A DNA stretch of 64,000 nucleotides from Bermanella sp044597725 (GTDB taxonomy: Bacteria; Pseudomonadota; Gammaproteobacteria; Pseudomonadales; Oceanobacteraceae). Shown here piece by piece: positions 1 to 12,061 of this stretch. Both the position numbers and the translations under genes were made by a program. Position 1 is the stretch's first letter, and each line of letters starts with the position of its first letter. The stretch is taken from the NCBI RefSeq assembly GCF_044597725.1, contig NZ_CP139003.1, positions 1 to 64,000 of the forward strand. Reading direction: 5' to 3'. The notes beneath the pieces are model-generated. The model was not told the origin of the DNA and did no database searches. It worked only from the letters and a program-made list of their open reading frames with translations.

Positions 1-100
1 ACACAAATTCTTTAGGACAATATCTCAAAATTTGATGTTCATAGTAATAATCAAGGGATCCTACGTACCGTCATTATAGATCGGTTTTGGCGTTATATAG

Positions 101-2982
<2,882 letters not shown>

Positions 2983-3143
2983 ATAACCCAAAACCTTTTC
3001 CGCATAAGCGAGAAAAATTAAGATCATATAAACGACTGGTACGATAATGTGCTTAATGCACACCGGATCGCTTGATTTTTACTTGGTTTGAACGCACAAA
3101 TAAATCATCACAATTTATTTATGTTTTCGAGATATTATCCGTA

Positions 3144-3156
3144 TTTTTAAAGAACA
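3144..3156 (-). promoter_or_regulatory. boxA-like antitermination site before 23S
   Basis: Read on the minus strand the spacer between tRNA-Ala and 23S contains TGTTCTTTAAAAA, close to the rRNA boxA consensus (TGCTCTTTAACA), about 160 bases before the 23S start. boxA is where the NusB/S10 complex loads to prevent Rho termination in rRNA operons. The position and sequence fit; function is inferred. Confidence 0.6.
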
Positions 3157-3230
3157 ATTTGGCGTCTAAAGCCAAAAGTAAAAACTCATTCAGAAGCTTT
3201 TAGTTTTGGGTTTGGGCAAGTCTAAGGAAG

Positions 3231-3306
3231 TGGTGGAGCTATGCGGGATCGAACCGCAGACCTCTTGGATGCAAACCAAGCGCTCTCCCAGCTGAGCTAT
3301 AGCCCC
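3231..3306 (-). tRNA. tRNA-Ala (anticodon TGC)
   Basis: A 76-base cloverleaf on the minus strand starting GGGGCTATAGCTCAGCTGG and ending with an encoded CCA. The acceptor stem GGGGCTA/TAGCTCC, D-loop, anticodon loop TTTGCAT (anticodon TGC) and T-arm GGTTCGATCC are all present. It is the second of the two tRNAs in the 16S-23S spacer, the usual gammaproteobacterial Ile-Ala order. Confidence 0.97.
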
Positions 3307-3320
3307 ACTGTATTTAGACT

Positions 3321-3397
<77 letters not shown>

Positions 3398-3463
3398 AAC
3401 GCCTAATTCAAACTCATTCAGACAATTCGTGTGAGTACTTAACCGAAAGCCAGTGCTATCGTT

Positions 3464-4994
<1,531 letters not shown>

Positions 4995-5192
4995 AAAATT
5001 TTACATCCTAAGATGTGCTCAAGTATTAAAACTACTGTTAAAATAAATTTGACAGTGTTTGACTTACTCGAAAAGTCTTTTGTATGCACTAAGACTTTCG
5101 GTAAGTACCCACACGAATTGTCTGAATTCGTTTTTAAAGATCTTGATTGCCGCTCGGGCTAACCAATCTGCTTCTCTCGAAGCGGGATGCGC
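4995..5192 (-). promoter_or_regulatory. rRNA leader with boxA-like site
   Basis: Untranslated leader between the most proximal rRNA promoter and the 16S 5' end. Read on the minus strand it contains GATCTTTAAAAAC at about 5130-5143, similar to the boxA in the 16S-23S spacer. No protein-coding gene is supported here; the reading frames found in 4935-5425 have no family resemblance. Confidence 0.6.
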
Positions 5193-5220
5193 ATTTTAAT
5201 GATTCGCATCGTTTTGTCAA
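5193..5220 (-). promoter_or_regulatory. rRNA promoter P3 (proximal)
   Basis: Minus-strand -35 TTGACA (5215-5220), 16-base spacer, -10 TAAAAT (5193-5198), followed at once by GCGCATCC. The GCGC discriminator after the -10 is the hallmark of stringently controlled stable-RNA promoters. It has the same geometry as two further promoters upstream. Confidence 0.7.
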
Positions 5221-5300
5221 CAAGTTTGTGAAAGTTTTTAAAGCATTCTTTCAAGTTTTTGCTGACTCGCTTCGTTGCGTTTGCGTCGAAGCGGAGGCGC

Positions 5301-5328
5301 ATTCTACAGTGTTTCGATTAGCTGTCAA
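5301..5328 (-). promoter_or_regulatory. rRNA promoter P2 (middle)
   Basis: Minus-strand -35 TTGACA (5323-5328), 16-base spacer, -10 TAGAAT (5301-5306), followed by GCGCCTCC. Same 16-base spacing and GC-rich discriminator as P1 and P3. Confidence 0.75.
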
Positions 5329-5436
5329 CACTTTGTTTTTATTTAATTTTTTATGTTTTTTACGACATTCAAAATTAAACCCTTTAACGTTGTTTTCTAT
5401 TTCAGAAAACGCGCCTTACCGTTGAAGGAGGCGCGC

Positions 5437-5464
5437 ATTATAGGGAGATATTAAATAGGGTCAA
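5437..5464 (-). promoter_or_regulatory. rRNA promoter P1 (distal) with UP-like element
   Basis: Minus-strand -35 TTGACC (5459-5464), 16-base spacer, perfect -10 TATAAT (5437-5442), then GCGCGCC. Directly upstream lies an A/T-only-rich tract (5465-5484) typical of an UP element that binds the RNA polymerase alpha C-terminal domain. This tract overlaps the stop codon of tyrS, so the distal promoter starts right where tyrS ends. Confidence 0.8.
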
Positions 5465-5478
5465 TACTTATTTTTGAT

Positions 5479-6774
5479 TTATTTCACTTCAAATAAGTGA
5501 TGCTTCTTTTTGCCTAATTTAATGATGAAAAAACGACCAAATAGTGCATTTTTTGTACTAAATATTTCAGGGGCATTCATTAGGCTATCCATACCCAAGG
5601 CTTGACCATTAATTACCACGGCATTTCGACCCAATGCATCTTTAATCTGCTTGCCTTGACCTAACCCTGCCTCCGATAATATAGAGGTTAGTGGCTTATC
5701 ACTTATTAATTCATCGTTTAGATCACTAGACGGTAGACCATCTTGCTTTATTTGCTCTAGGTCTTGCTCACTTAGCTGGGTTGCATCACCAGAAAACAAT
5801 GCCTCGGTTATACGCTGGGCGGCGGCCAACCCTTCCTTGCCATGCACAAGACTGGTCATTTCTTTGGCTAAGACACCCTGAGCTGACTTACGACCTTCAA
5901 TTTCGGCATCTGCTTTTTCAATTGCATCAATTTCTTCAATACTCAAAAAGGTGAAGTACTTAAGAAATTTATAAACATCGGCGTCAGCTGTGTTCATCCA
6001 GAACTGATAGAAGGCATAAGGTGAGGTCCGCGATGGATCTAACCACACTGCACCGGATTCAGTTTTACCAAACTTGGTACCATCGGCTTTAGTAACCAAG
6101 GGCACGGTTAGGCCGAAGGTCTGCGCTCCATTTTGACGACGAGTTAAGTCAATGCCTCCAACTATATTGCCCCACTGGTCGGACCCACCCACTTGAATGG
6201 TGCAATCATAGCGACGATTTAATTCAGCAAAGTCCATACCTTGCAATAGGGCGTACGAAAATTCGGTAAAGGAAATCCCTGCGCCATCTCGGTTTAGACG
6301 CTGCTGCACCGATTCTTTATTAATCATGGCATTAACCGAGAAGTGCTTGCCGATGTCACGCAGGAAGTCGAGCATGTTCATGTTGCCCGCCCAATCGAGA
6401 TTGTTAACCACGGTCGCTGGGTTATCGATCCCGTCAAAAAGGATAAACTGCTTAACTTGGTTTTTGATTTTATCAACCCAGCCAGCAACCACATCTGGGG
6501 TATTAAGCTGACGCTCCGCCGCCTTAAAGCTAGGATCACCAATTAACCCTGTCGCACCACCTACTAACGCAATTGGGTTATGCCCCGCATTTTGGAAACG
6601 CGCCAAGACCAAAAGTGGAACTAAGTGACCTAAATGAAGACTATCTGCAGTGGGATCGAAACCACAATAAAGTGTACGGGCACCGGATTCGAGATGTGCA
6701 ACCAATTCTTCGTCTGCGGTTGTCTGGTTAATTAAGCCTCGAGCCTTTAGGTCTTCAATGAGTGCCGCTGTCAT
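5479..6774 (-). CDS. tyrS: tyrosyl-tRNA synthetase
   Basis: Charges tRNA-Tyr with tyrosine in the cytosol. The 431-residue product is colinear with the E. coli-type TyrS: the class I signature HLGH follows GFDPTADSL near residue 50, the tyrosine/tRNA pocket has GGSDQWGN, and the KMSKS-equivalent loop reads KFGKT. A C-terminal S4-like RNA-binding region ends the protein. An in-frame TTG at 6786 would add four residues, but ATG at 6774 matches family length and has GGACA a few bases upstream. The rRNA promoters begin directly after the stop codon. tyrS next to an rRNA operon is also known from Pseudomonas aeruginosa (there tyrZ). Confidence 0.97.
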   Translation of the reverse strand: MTAALIEDLKARGLINQTTADEELVAHLESGARTLYCGFDPTADSLHLGHLVPLLVLARFQNAGHNPIALVGGATGLIGDPSFKAAERQLNTPDVVAGWVDKIKNQVKQFILFDGIDNPATVVNNLDWAGNMNMLDFLRDIGKHFSVNAMINKESVQQRLNRDGAGISFTEFSYALLQGMDFAELNRRYDCTIQVGGSDQWGNIVGGIDLTRRQNGAQTFGLTVPLVTKADGTKFGKTESGAVWLDPSRTSPYAFYQFWMNTADADVYKFLKYFTFLSIEEIDAIEKADAEIEGRKSAQGVLAKEMTSLVHGKEGLAAAQRITEALFSGDATQLSEQDLEQIKQDGLPSSDLNDELISDKPLTSILSEAGLGQGKQIKDALGRNAVVINGQALGMDSLMNAPEIFSTKNALFGRFFIIKLGKKKHHLFEVK

Positions 6775-6950
6775 TAATCTGTCCAATTAAACGTTAATAT
6801 AAAAAGGGGATGAGAAATTAACGGATTTGGCAGAATTTGCAAGTTATCGGGTTATTTTAGCCACTATCTCCTCACATTTATTGGGATTTAGTGTCTACAA
6901 TTAGTTATATGGAGTGATATGCTTAGGGCATAATAAGTATAGGCAGTTTA

Positions 6951-8237
6951 ATGATGTACAAGGATTCTTCCACTTTTGATATTTTACCCAAGCGCCACTG
7001 GGTTGCGCTGGGGCTTACCTGTTTGTTTATTGCAGGTTTTTTAATTCTAATCCCAGTACAGCAAGAGCTTCAACGGCGTACGTTTGAATATGAAGTACCT
7101 TTACCCGAAACACCTCCCGCTAAACAAGCGGAAGTGCAAACGCCCAACTGGGACATGCATGAGATCCAACCCGGTGAAAACTTGGCTCGACTTTTTAAAG
7201 ATCGGGACCTTGCGCCTAAACTATTGTATCAATTAACACAAACCGAACACGGTAAGTCACTCGATCGGCTGCACCCCGGCAATAACATTGGCTTTGTGAT
7301 TGAAGATAATCAACTACTTGGCTTTCGCTTAGAAAAGTCGCTCTATGAAAGCTATGAGTTTCACTTGGAAAACGATGCTTTTGTAAGCGAACATATTCAA
7401 TTAAAACCTGACATAGTAGAAAACTTCGCCCAAGGAACCATTACTACATCTTTATTCGAAACCGGCATGGATGCAGGCTTAAGCAACAATGTCATCATGC
7501 AGCTTGCCACTATTTTTGGTTGGGATGTGGATTTTGCCTTGGACATTCGAGAAGGGGATAATTTTAGTTTAATTTACGAAGAAAAATACCTCGATGGCAA
7601 GCGTGTTGGCGATGGCGATATTCTTGTTGCCCGTTTTGAAAATCAAGGGAAAGCTTATACCGCGGTGCGCTATGCAGATGACTCGGGATATAGCCAATAC
7701 TACACCCCTGCTGGTTTAAGTATGCGTAAAGCATTTTTACGTACACCTGTGGATTTCACACGCATCAGTTCACGCTTTAATTTAAATCGTCGCCATCCCA
7801 TTTTACACAAGATCCGCGCCCATAGAGGGGTCGATTACGCTGCTCGAACAGGTACTCCAATAAAAGCAGCGGGCGACGGTAAGGTGATTTTTGCCGGCCG
7901 CAAAGGTGGTTATGGCAATGTTCTCATCATCCAGCATGGTAGTGCTTATACAACGTTATATGCTCACCTTAATGCATTTCATCGCAGTATTCGTCGTGGA
8001 AAACAGGTTAAACAAGGGCAAATCGTCGCCTATGTTGGTATGTCAGGTTTGGCCTCTGGCCCCCATTTACACTACGAATTCCGCGTAAACGGTGTTCACC
8101 GAAACCCTTTGACTGTGAAGTTACCCAATGCTCGCCCTATTGAAACAGAGCAAAAAGAACACTTTTTGCACTATGCTCAAGTTATGGTCATGCGCTTAGA
8201 AAGCCATCTATATGGTGATTATTTCGCCTCGCGCTAG
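6951..8237 (+). CDS. M23 family murein endopeptidase (MepM/OapA-like)
   Basis: Predicted periplasmic zinc metallopeptidase that cuts peptide crosslinks in peptidoglycan. The 428 residues hold a single N-terminal membrane anchor (about 17-37), an OapA/LysM-like region around 65-120 (EIQPGENLARLF), a Csd3-like middle domain, and a C-terminal M23 domain with the zinc ligands in HRGVD (about 291-295) and HLHYEF (about 372). All catalytic ligands are present, so it should be active. It is divergent from tyrS, and its stop codon overlaps the Shine-Dalgarno of anmK, so the two are very likely co-transcribed; both act in cell-wall turnover and recycling. The first of two adjacent ATG codons is used. 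Confidence 0.92.
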   Translation: MMYKDSSTFDILPKRHWVALGLTCLFIAGFLILIPVQQELQRRTFEYEVPLPETPPAKQAEVQTPNWDMHEIQPGENLARLFKDRDLAPKLLYQLTQTEHGKSLDRLHPGNNIGFVIEDNQLLGFRLEKSLYESYEFHLENDAFVSEHIQLKPDIVENFAQGTITTSLFETGMDAGLSNNVIMQLATIFGWDVDFALDIREGDNFSLIYEEKYLDGKRVGDGDILVARFENQGKAYTAVRYADDSGYSQYYTPAGLSMRKAFLRTPVDFTRISSRFNLNRRHPILHKIRAHRGVDYAARTGTPIKAAGDGKVIFAGRKGGYGNVLIIQHGSAYTTLYAHLNAFHRSIRRGKQVKQGQIVAYVGMSGLASGPHLHYEFRVNGVHRNPLTVKLPNARPIETEQKEHFLHYAQVMVMRLESHLYGDYFASR

Positions 8238-8246
8238 GAGCTGTTG

Positions 8247-9326
8247 ATGCGACTCATAGGTCAAATGTCAGGCACAAGTCTTGATGGTATCGACAGTGTA
8301 TTAGTCGACATTGATGATGACCAATGCCAAGTACTCGCTCGGCATCATCTGAGCTTTGATACAAAGCTCAAACAGCAAATATTGGCTTTGTGTCAGGCGG
8401 GTGATAACGAACTTGATCGCGCGGCTCGCCTTAGCCTAACGCTTTCGAATCTGTACGCGAATTCCGTACAAGCGGTGCTTGAACAAGCCAATCTTGAAGC
8501 AAGTGATATCGACGCGATTGGTTGCCATGGCCAAACTGTTCGTCACGTCCCGCCGCATTATTCTTTACAGCTTATAAATGGTGCCGCCTTAGCTGAACTC
8601 ACGGGTATTGATGTGGTGTGCGATTTTCGTAGCCGCGACATAGCTGCAAAAGGTCAAGGAGCTCCACTCGTGCCTGCTTTTCACCATGCTTTATTTTCGT
8701 CGTCCCAGCACGATGTTGCAGTGATCAATGTAGGCGGTATGGCGAATATAAGTCTGCTAAGTAAAAGTGGCGATGTAAACGGTTATGATACTGGCCCAGG
8801 GAATGTGCTGCTTGATGCGTGGTGTTCCGTTAAACGAAACCAAGCCTATGACAAGCAAGGACAATGGGCAGCCAGCGGTGAAGTTATTCCAGATTTGCTC
8901 GACACCCTGTTAGATGACCCCTATTTCACCATGGCGCCACCTAAAAGCACTGGTCGTGAGCACTTTAATTTAGATTGGTTAAAACCTGTATTACGACCCG
9001 AATATGCGGATCATGATGTTCAGGCCACCTTGCTTATGTTGACGGTAAAGTCGATTGCTCAAGAAGTAAAACGATATTTTAACAATGGCCAAGTCATCGT
9101 TTGCGGTGGCGGAGCTTTCAACTTATGGCTAATGCGGCAGCTTGAAACTGAACTTGCCGATTTTGACGTCAGTTCCAGTCAAGGTTTCAACGTCGACCCA
9201 CAAGATATCGAAGCCATGGCATTTGCTTGGCTGGCCATGCGATGCTTACAAAGAAAATGGGGGAACGTGAGCAAAGTGACGGGAGCACACGGTCAACGTG
9301 TTTTAGGTGCTATATATCCCGCCTAA
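8247..9326 (+). CDS. anmK: anhydro-N-acetylmuramic acid kinase
   Basis: Phosphorylates 1,6-anhydro-MurNAc from peptidoglycan turnover to MurNAc-6-phosphate. The N-terminus IGQMSGTSLDGID is the family signature (phosphate loop of the ASKHA kinase fold), and GYDTGPGN and VCGGGAFN motifs follow; 359 residues is the family length. ATG at 8247 is chosen over TTG at 8244 because AGGAG (8236-8240) sits six bases before it. It follows the M23 endopeptidase without a gap, forming a wall degradation/recycling pair, and converges on erpA. Confidence 0.96.
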   Translation: MRLIGQMSGTSLDGIDSVLVDIDDDQCQVLARHHLSFDTKLKQQILALCQAGDNELDRAARLSLTLSNLYANSVQAVLEQANLEASDIDAIGCHGQTVRHVPPHYSLQLINGAALAELTGIDVVCDFRSRDIAAKGQGAPLVPAFHHALFSSSQHDVAVINVGGMANISLLSKSGDVNGYDTGPGNVLLDAWCSVKRNQAYDKQGQWAASGEVIPDLLDTLLDDPYFTMAPPKSTGREHFNLDWLKPVLRPEYADHDVQATLLMLTVKSIAQEVKRYFNNGQVIVCGGGAFNLWLMRQLETELADFDVSSSQGFNVDPQDIEAMAFAWLAMRCLQRKWGNVSKVTGAHGQRVLGAIYPA

Positions 9327-9340
9327 CACCTAAAACCGCT

Positions 9341-9670
9341 TTAAATGGTAAAAGACGACCCACAACCGCAGGTTGAAGACGCTTGAGGGTTATTAACCAC
9401 AAAACGAGAGCCTTCTAGATTTTCTTGATAGTCTACACTGGCGCCTTCCAAATAAGGAAAGCTAAGTGAATCGACCAATACTTTCACTCCGCTTTGTTCA
9501 ACCGCAGCATCGTCCTCGGCAACTTCTGTGTCGAAGGTAAAACCATACTGAAAACCCGAACAACCACCGCCTGTAACAAACACGCGAAGACAAAGACTAT
9601 CGTCCCCTTCATCGTCTTTGAGCGCCTGCACCTTATTTACGGCGGCTTGGGTCAGGGTAAACTCACTCAT
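9341..9670 (-). CDS. erpA: iron-sulfur cluster insertion protein ErpA
   Basis: A-type carrier that delivers Fe-S clusters to apoproteins such as the isoprenoid enzyme IspG. The 109 residues hold the three conserved cysteines, one in GGGCSGFQYGF and two in CGCGSSF at the C-terminus. ATG at 9670 is preferred over the in-frame TTG at 9679 because AAAGG lies nine bases upstream and the family begins MS. It lies downstream of bactofilin, DUF6776 and argC on the same strand, with a 60-base gap, and may be read from that operon or its own promoter. Confidence 0.95.
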   Translation of the reverse strand: MSEFTLTQAAVNKVQALKDDEGDDSLCLRVFVTGGGCSGFQYGFTFDTEVAEDDAAVEQSGVKVLVDSLSFPYLEGASVDYQENLEGSRFVVNNPQASSTCGCGSSFTI

Positions 9671-9733
9671 ACTGCACAACCTTTAGTGATACTTATGTAT
9701 ACCATTATGAATAAGTCCGACTATTTTAGTCAA

Positions 9734-10162
9734 CTACTCTTTTTCGGTGCTGCCATCTTCGGCTAAAACAGGGTCTTTTTGCTTGCGGCCTTTACCGTTT
9801 TTTTGCTCGGCTTGGTGGATTAGGCTGCCATTTACTTGGGCGCCCATAACCATTTCCATCATGGTGTAGTGTACATCGCCGTTCACCATGGCTTTTTTGG
9901 CCAATTCAAGATGTGAACTAGAGTAGACATTACCAATAACTCGGCCGTTGATAATAATGTTCGGAGCTTTAATTTCGCCTTCAACGATACCCGATTCACT
10001 AATACGAACTACTGCATTGCTATCAGCGTCGGCAAGAATGTTACCGCTCACTTTGCCATCAATATGCAGGCCACCGCTAAAGTGTAAATTCCCTTTAATT
10101 TCAGAATTGTTGGAAATTAATGTATCAAAATGTCCTGGGTTTTTATTTTTGCTGCTTAGCAT
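9734..10162 (-). CDS. bactofilin family polymer-forming protein
   Basis: Bactofilins are small beta-helical proteins that self-assemble into filaments at the inner membrane and organise cell-wall enzymes. The 142 residues show the core of repeated short beta strands (I.G.L.F.GGL.IDGKV.GNI, then repeats up to about 115) flanked by a short N-terminus and a charged tail rich in K and E. There is no membrane segment. It follows the DUF6776 gene by only four bases, so the two are an operon; the membrane-anchored coiled-coil partner may position the filament. That partnership is inferred. Confidence 0.9.
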   Translation of the reverse strand: MLSSKNKNPGHFDTLISNNSEIKGNLHFSGGLHIDGKVSGNILADADSNAVVRISESGIVEGEIKAPNIIINGRVIGNVYSSSHLELAKKAMVNGDVHYTMMEMVMGAQVNGSLIHQAEQKNGKGRKQKDPVLAEDGSTEKE

Positions 10163-10166
10163 TTGC

Positions 10167-10904
10167 CTACTCCTTACCTGGCCAAGGGAATGTACTATCT
10201 ATACGCTTAGACCTTGAACCACTTGATTGTAAAACCACTTCAACGTTTTCTGGTGTAAAACCTTCAGGTAATACCAGTTCGCCTTCAATTTCTTGGAAAT
10301 AACGGAAACGGTATTTTATACCATAGTCTTGGATATCTTCTGAGATATCACGCAAACCATAGGTTTTTTGTTTGCCATCTAAAATACCCGTGACATTAAC
10401 AGCCGCCAGCCCAGTCACATAAGTTTGGTTGGTGCCAACTTGTGTTAGTACGACCTTATAGCGGAAGCGTCGTTCCTCTAAGGTTTTGTTTAATTCAACT
10501 TTTTGTATGCGCAGATCTTGGTTACGTGTTGAAGGCGCCATAATACCTTTATAGAAGGCGACTTCTTCTTGCAGGGTGGATATTTGCTCTCGCAATTCCA
10601 CCATATTTTGACGCAAGCCTTCGGTAGAACGTCGATCAACTTCGCCACCTTTTTCAAGCATAAGTACACGCTGATTGTGAGCACGTACTTTTTCTTCTGC
10701 TTCAGCGAGATCTTTTCGTAACTGGTCCCGCTCTGCTACGGCCTGAGCTTGTTTTTGTGAGGCTTCGAAGCGTCCATAAAAATAGCTAGCTCCCGCAAGA
10801 GATGCGATAAGAAGCAACAAGACCAAGCGTTTCCAAAACCGTGACCACGGATCATAACTGACTACAGTAAGTTTGTTTTGCTTACTGCCTTTAACCACTG
10901 TCAT
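10167..10904 (-). CDS. DUF6776-type membrane-anchored coiled-coil protein
   Basis: 245-residue inner-membrane protein of unknown function. A cytosolic N-terminus of about 25 residues is followed by one membrane segment (about 26-44), then a long coiled coil (about 48-120, rich in E, Q, R and L) and a C-terminal beta-rich domain (about 130-230), presumably periplasmic. It resembles the family placed between argC and bactofilin in related gammaproteobacteria. The gene lies 46 bases after argC and four bases before bactofilin. A role in envelope organisation with bactofilin is inferred from context only. Confidence 0.75.
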   Translation of the reverse strand: MTVVKGSKQNKLTVVSYDPWSRFWKRLVLLLLIASLAGASYFYGRFEASQKQAQAVAERDQLRKDLAEAEEKVRAHNQRVLMLEKGGEVDRRSTEGLRQNMVELREQISTLQEEVAFYKGIMAPSTRNQDLRIQKVELNKTLEERRFRYKVVLTQVGTNQTYVTGLAAVNVTGILDGKQKTYGLRDISEDIQDYGIKYRFRYFQEIEGELVLPEGFTPENVEVVLQSSGSRSKRIDSTFPWPGKE

Positions 10905-10950
10905 TATTTGTATCCTTAACTGTTAATGGCAACGTAATAATATTCTTTAC

Positions 10951-11985
10951 CTATGGCAACATGGCGGGTTGCGTCATACCTGTGTGCTCCGGCAAGCCAA
11001 ACATAATATTCATATTCTGAATAGCTTGTCCCGCTGCACCTTTCACCAAATTATCAATCACCGATAGTACCACAACTGTATCTCCACCTTGTGGTCTGTG
11101 TATCGCAATCTGATTAAAATTACTGCCTTTTACGTTGCGCGTTGCTGGATGGCTGCCTTCTGGCATGACATCGACAAAGTGCTCATTCTTATAAAAGTCT
11201 TGATAAAGGGCCTGCAAATCCACACTGGTATCTTTCAATTTAGCATACAAAGTTGCATGTATACCTCTAACCATTGGCGTCAAGTGCGGAACAAAGGTTA
11301 ATCCTACTGGTTGATTTTGGTTGGCAAAACTTAAACCTTGTTTAATTTCGGGCAAATGACGGTGACCGCTTGCACCATAAGCGCTAAAACTCTCACTAAC
11401 CTCACATAGCAACATTCCCATTTTTGCTTGCCGACCTGCTCCGCTTGCACCGGACTTACAGTCGGCTATGAGGTTATCGGTATCTACTAACCCGTTTTTA
11501 ATTAAAGGTAAATAACCTAACTGCACCGCTGTGGGGTAACAACCAGGATTACCTACTAGTTTTGCCTGCTTAATTTGTTCGCGGTTAACTTCAGGTAAAC
11601 CATACACAGCTTGCGCCATCAAATCTTTACAAGTGTGCTCAAGCCCATACCACTTCGACCATTCTTCTGTATCGTAAATCCTAAAGTCAGCGCCTAAATC
11701 AATAACACGAACACCAGCTTCAACTAATGTGGGGGCCATATCCATAGCCACACCATGCGGGGTTGCAAAAAATACAAGGTCACACTCACTCAGAGTTTCA
11801 ACTTGAGGTACACTAAAACAGATATCGGTAAAAGGTCGTAGATTTGGAAACAAGTCGGCAACTGGGCGTCCATCTTCGCCACGAGACGTCACTGTATGTA
11901 AATTGACTTCTGGGTGCTGAACCAAGATACGCAATAATTCGACACCGGTATAACCTGTGCCGCCAACAAGACCAACATTGATCAC
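10951..11985 (-). CDS. argC: N-acetyl-gamma-glutamyl-phosphate reductase
   Basis: Third step of arginine biosynthesis: NADPH-dependent reduction of N-acetylglutamyl phosphate. The 344 residues begin with the nucleotide-binding GLVGGTGYTGVELLR, hold the catalytic cysteine in GNPGCYPTA (near residue 148), and contain the histidine region GHRHLPEI. The length is typical of the long form. The start is GTG at 11985 with GAAGG five to seven bases upstream. It leads a minus-strand run argC, DUF6776, bactofilin, erpA and is divergent from the clc gene. Confidence 0.96.
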   Translation of the reverse strand: MINVGLVGGTGYTGVELLRILVQHPEVNLHTVTSRGEDGRPVADLFPNLRPFTDICFSVPQVETLSECDLVFFATPHGVAMDMAPTLVEAGVRVIDLGADFRIYDTEEWSKWYGLEHTCKDLMAQAVYGLPEVNREQIKQAKLVGNPGCYPTAVQLGYLPLIKNGLVDTDNLIADCKSGASGAGRQAKMGMLLCEVSESFSAYGASGHRHLPEIKQGLSFANQNQPVGLTFVPHLTPMVRGIHATLYAKLKDTSVDLQALYQDFYKNEHFVDVMPEGSHPATRNVKGSNFNQIAIHRPQGGDTVVVLSVIDNLVKGAAGQAIQNMNIMFGLPEHTGMTQPAMLP

Positions 11986-12061
11986 AATTTCACCTTCTTG
12001 TTTGGTTTGAATGTATAGGGCTCTATGATAGCGCCTTTAACGAAAAGTGATAGAGTAATTC

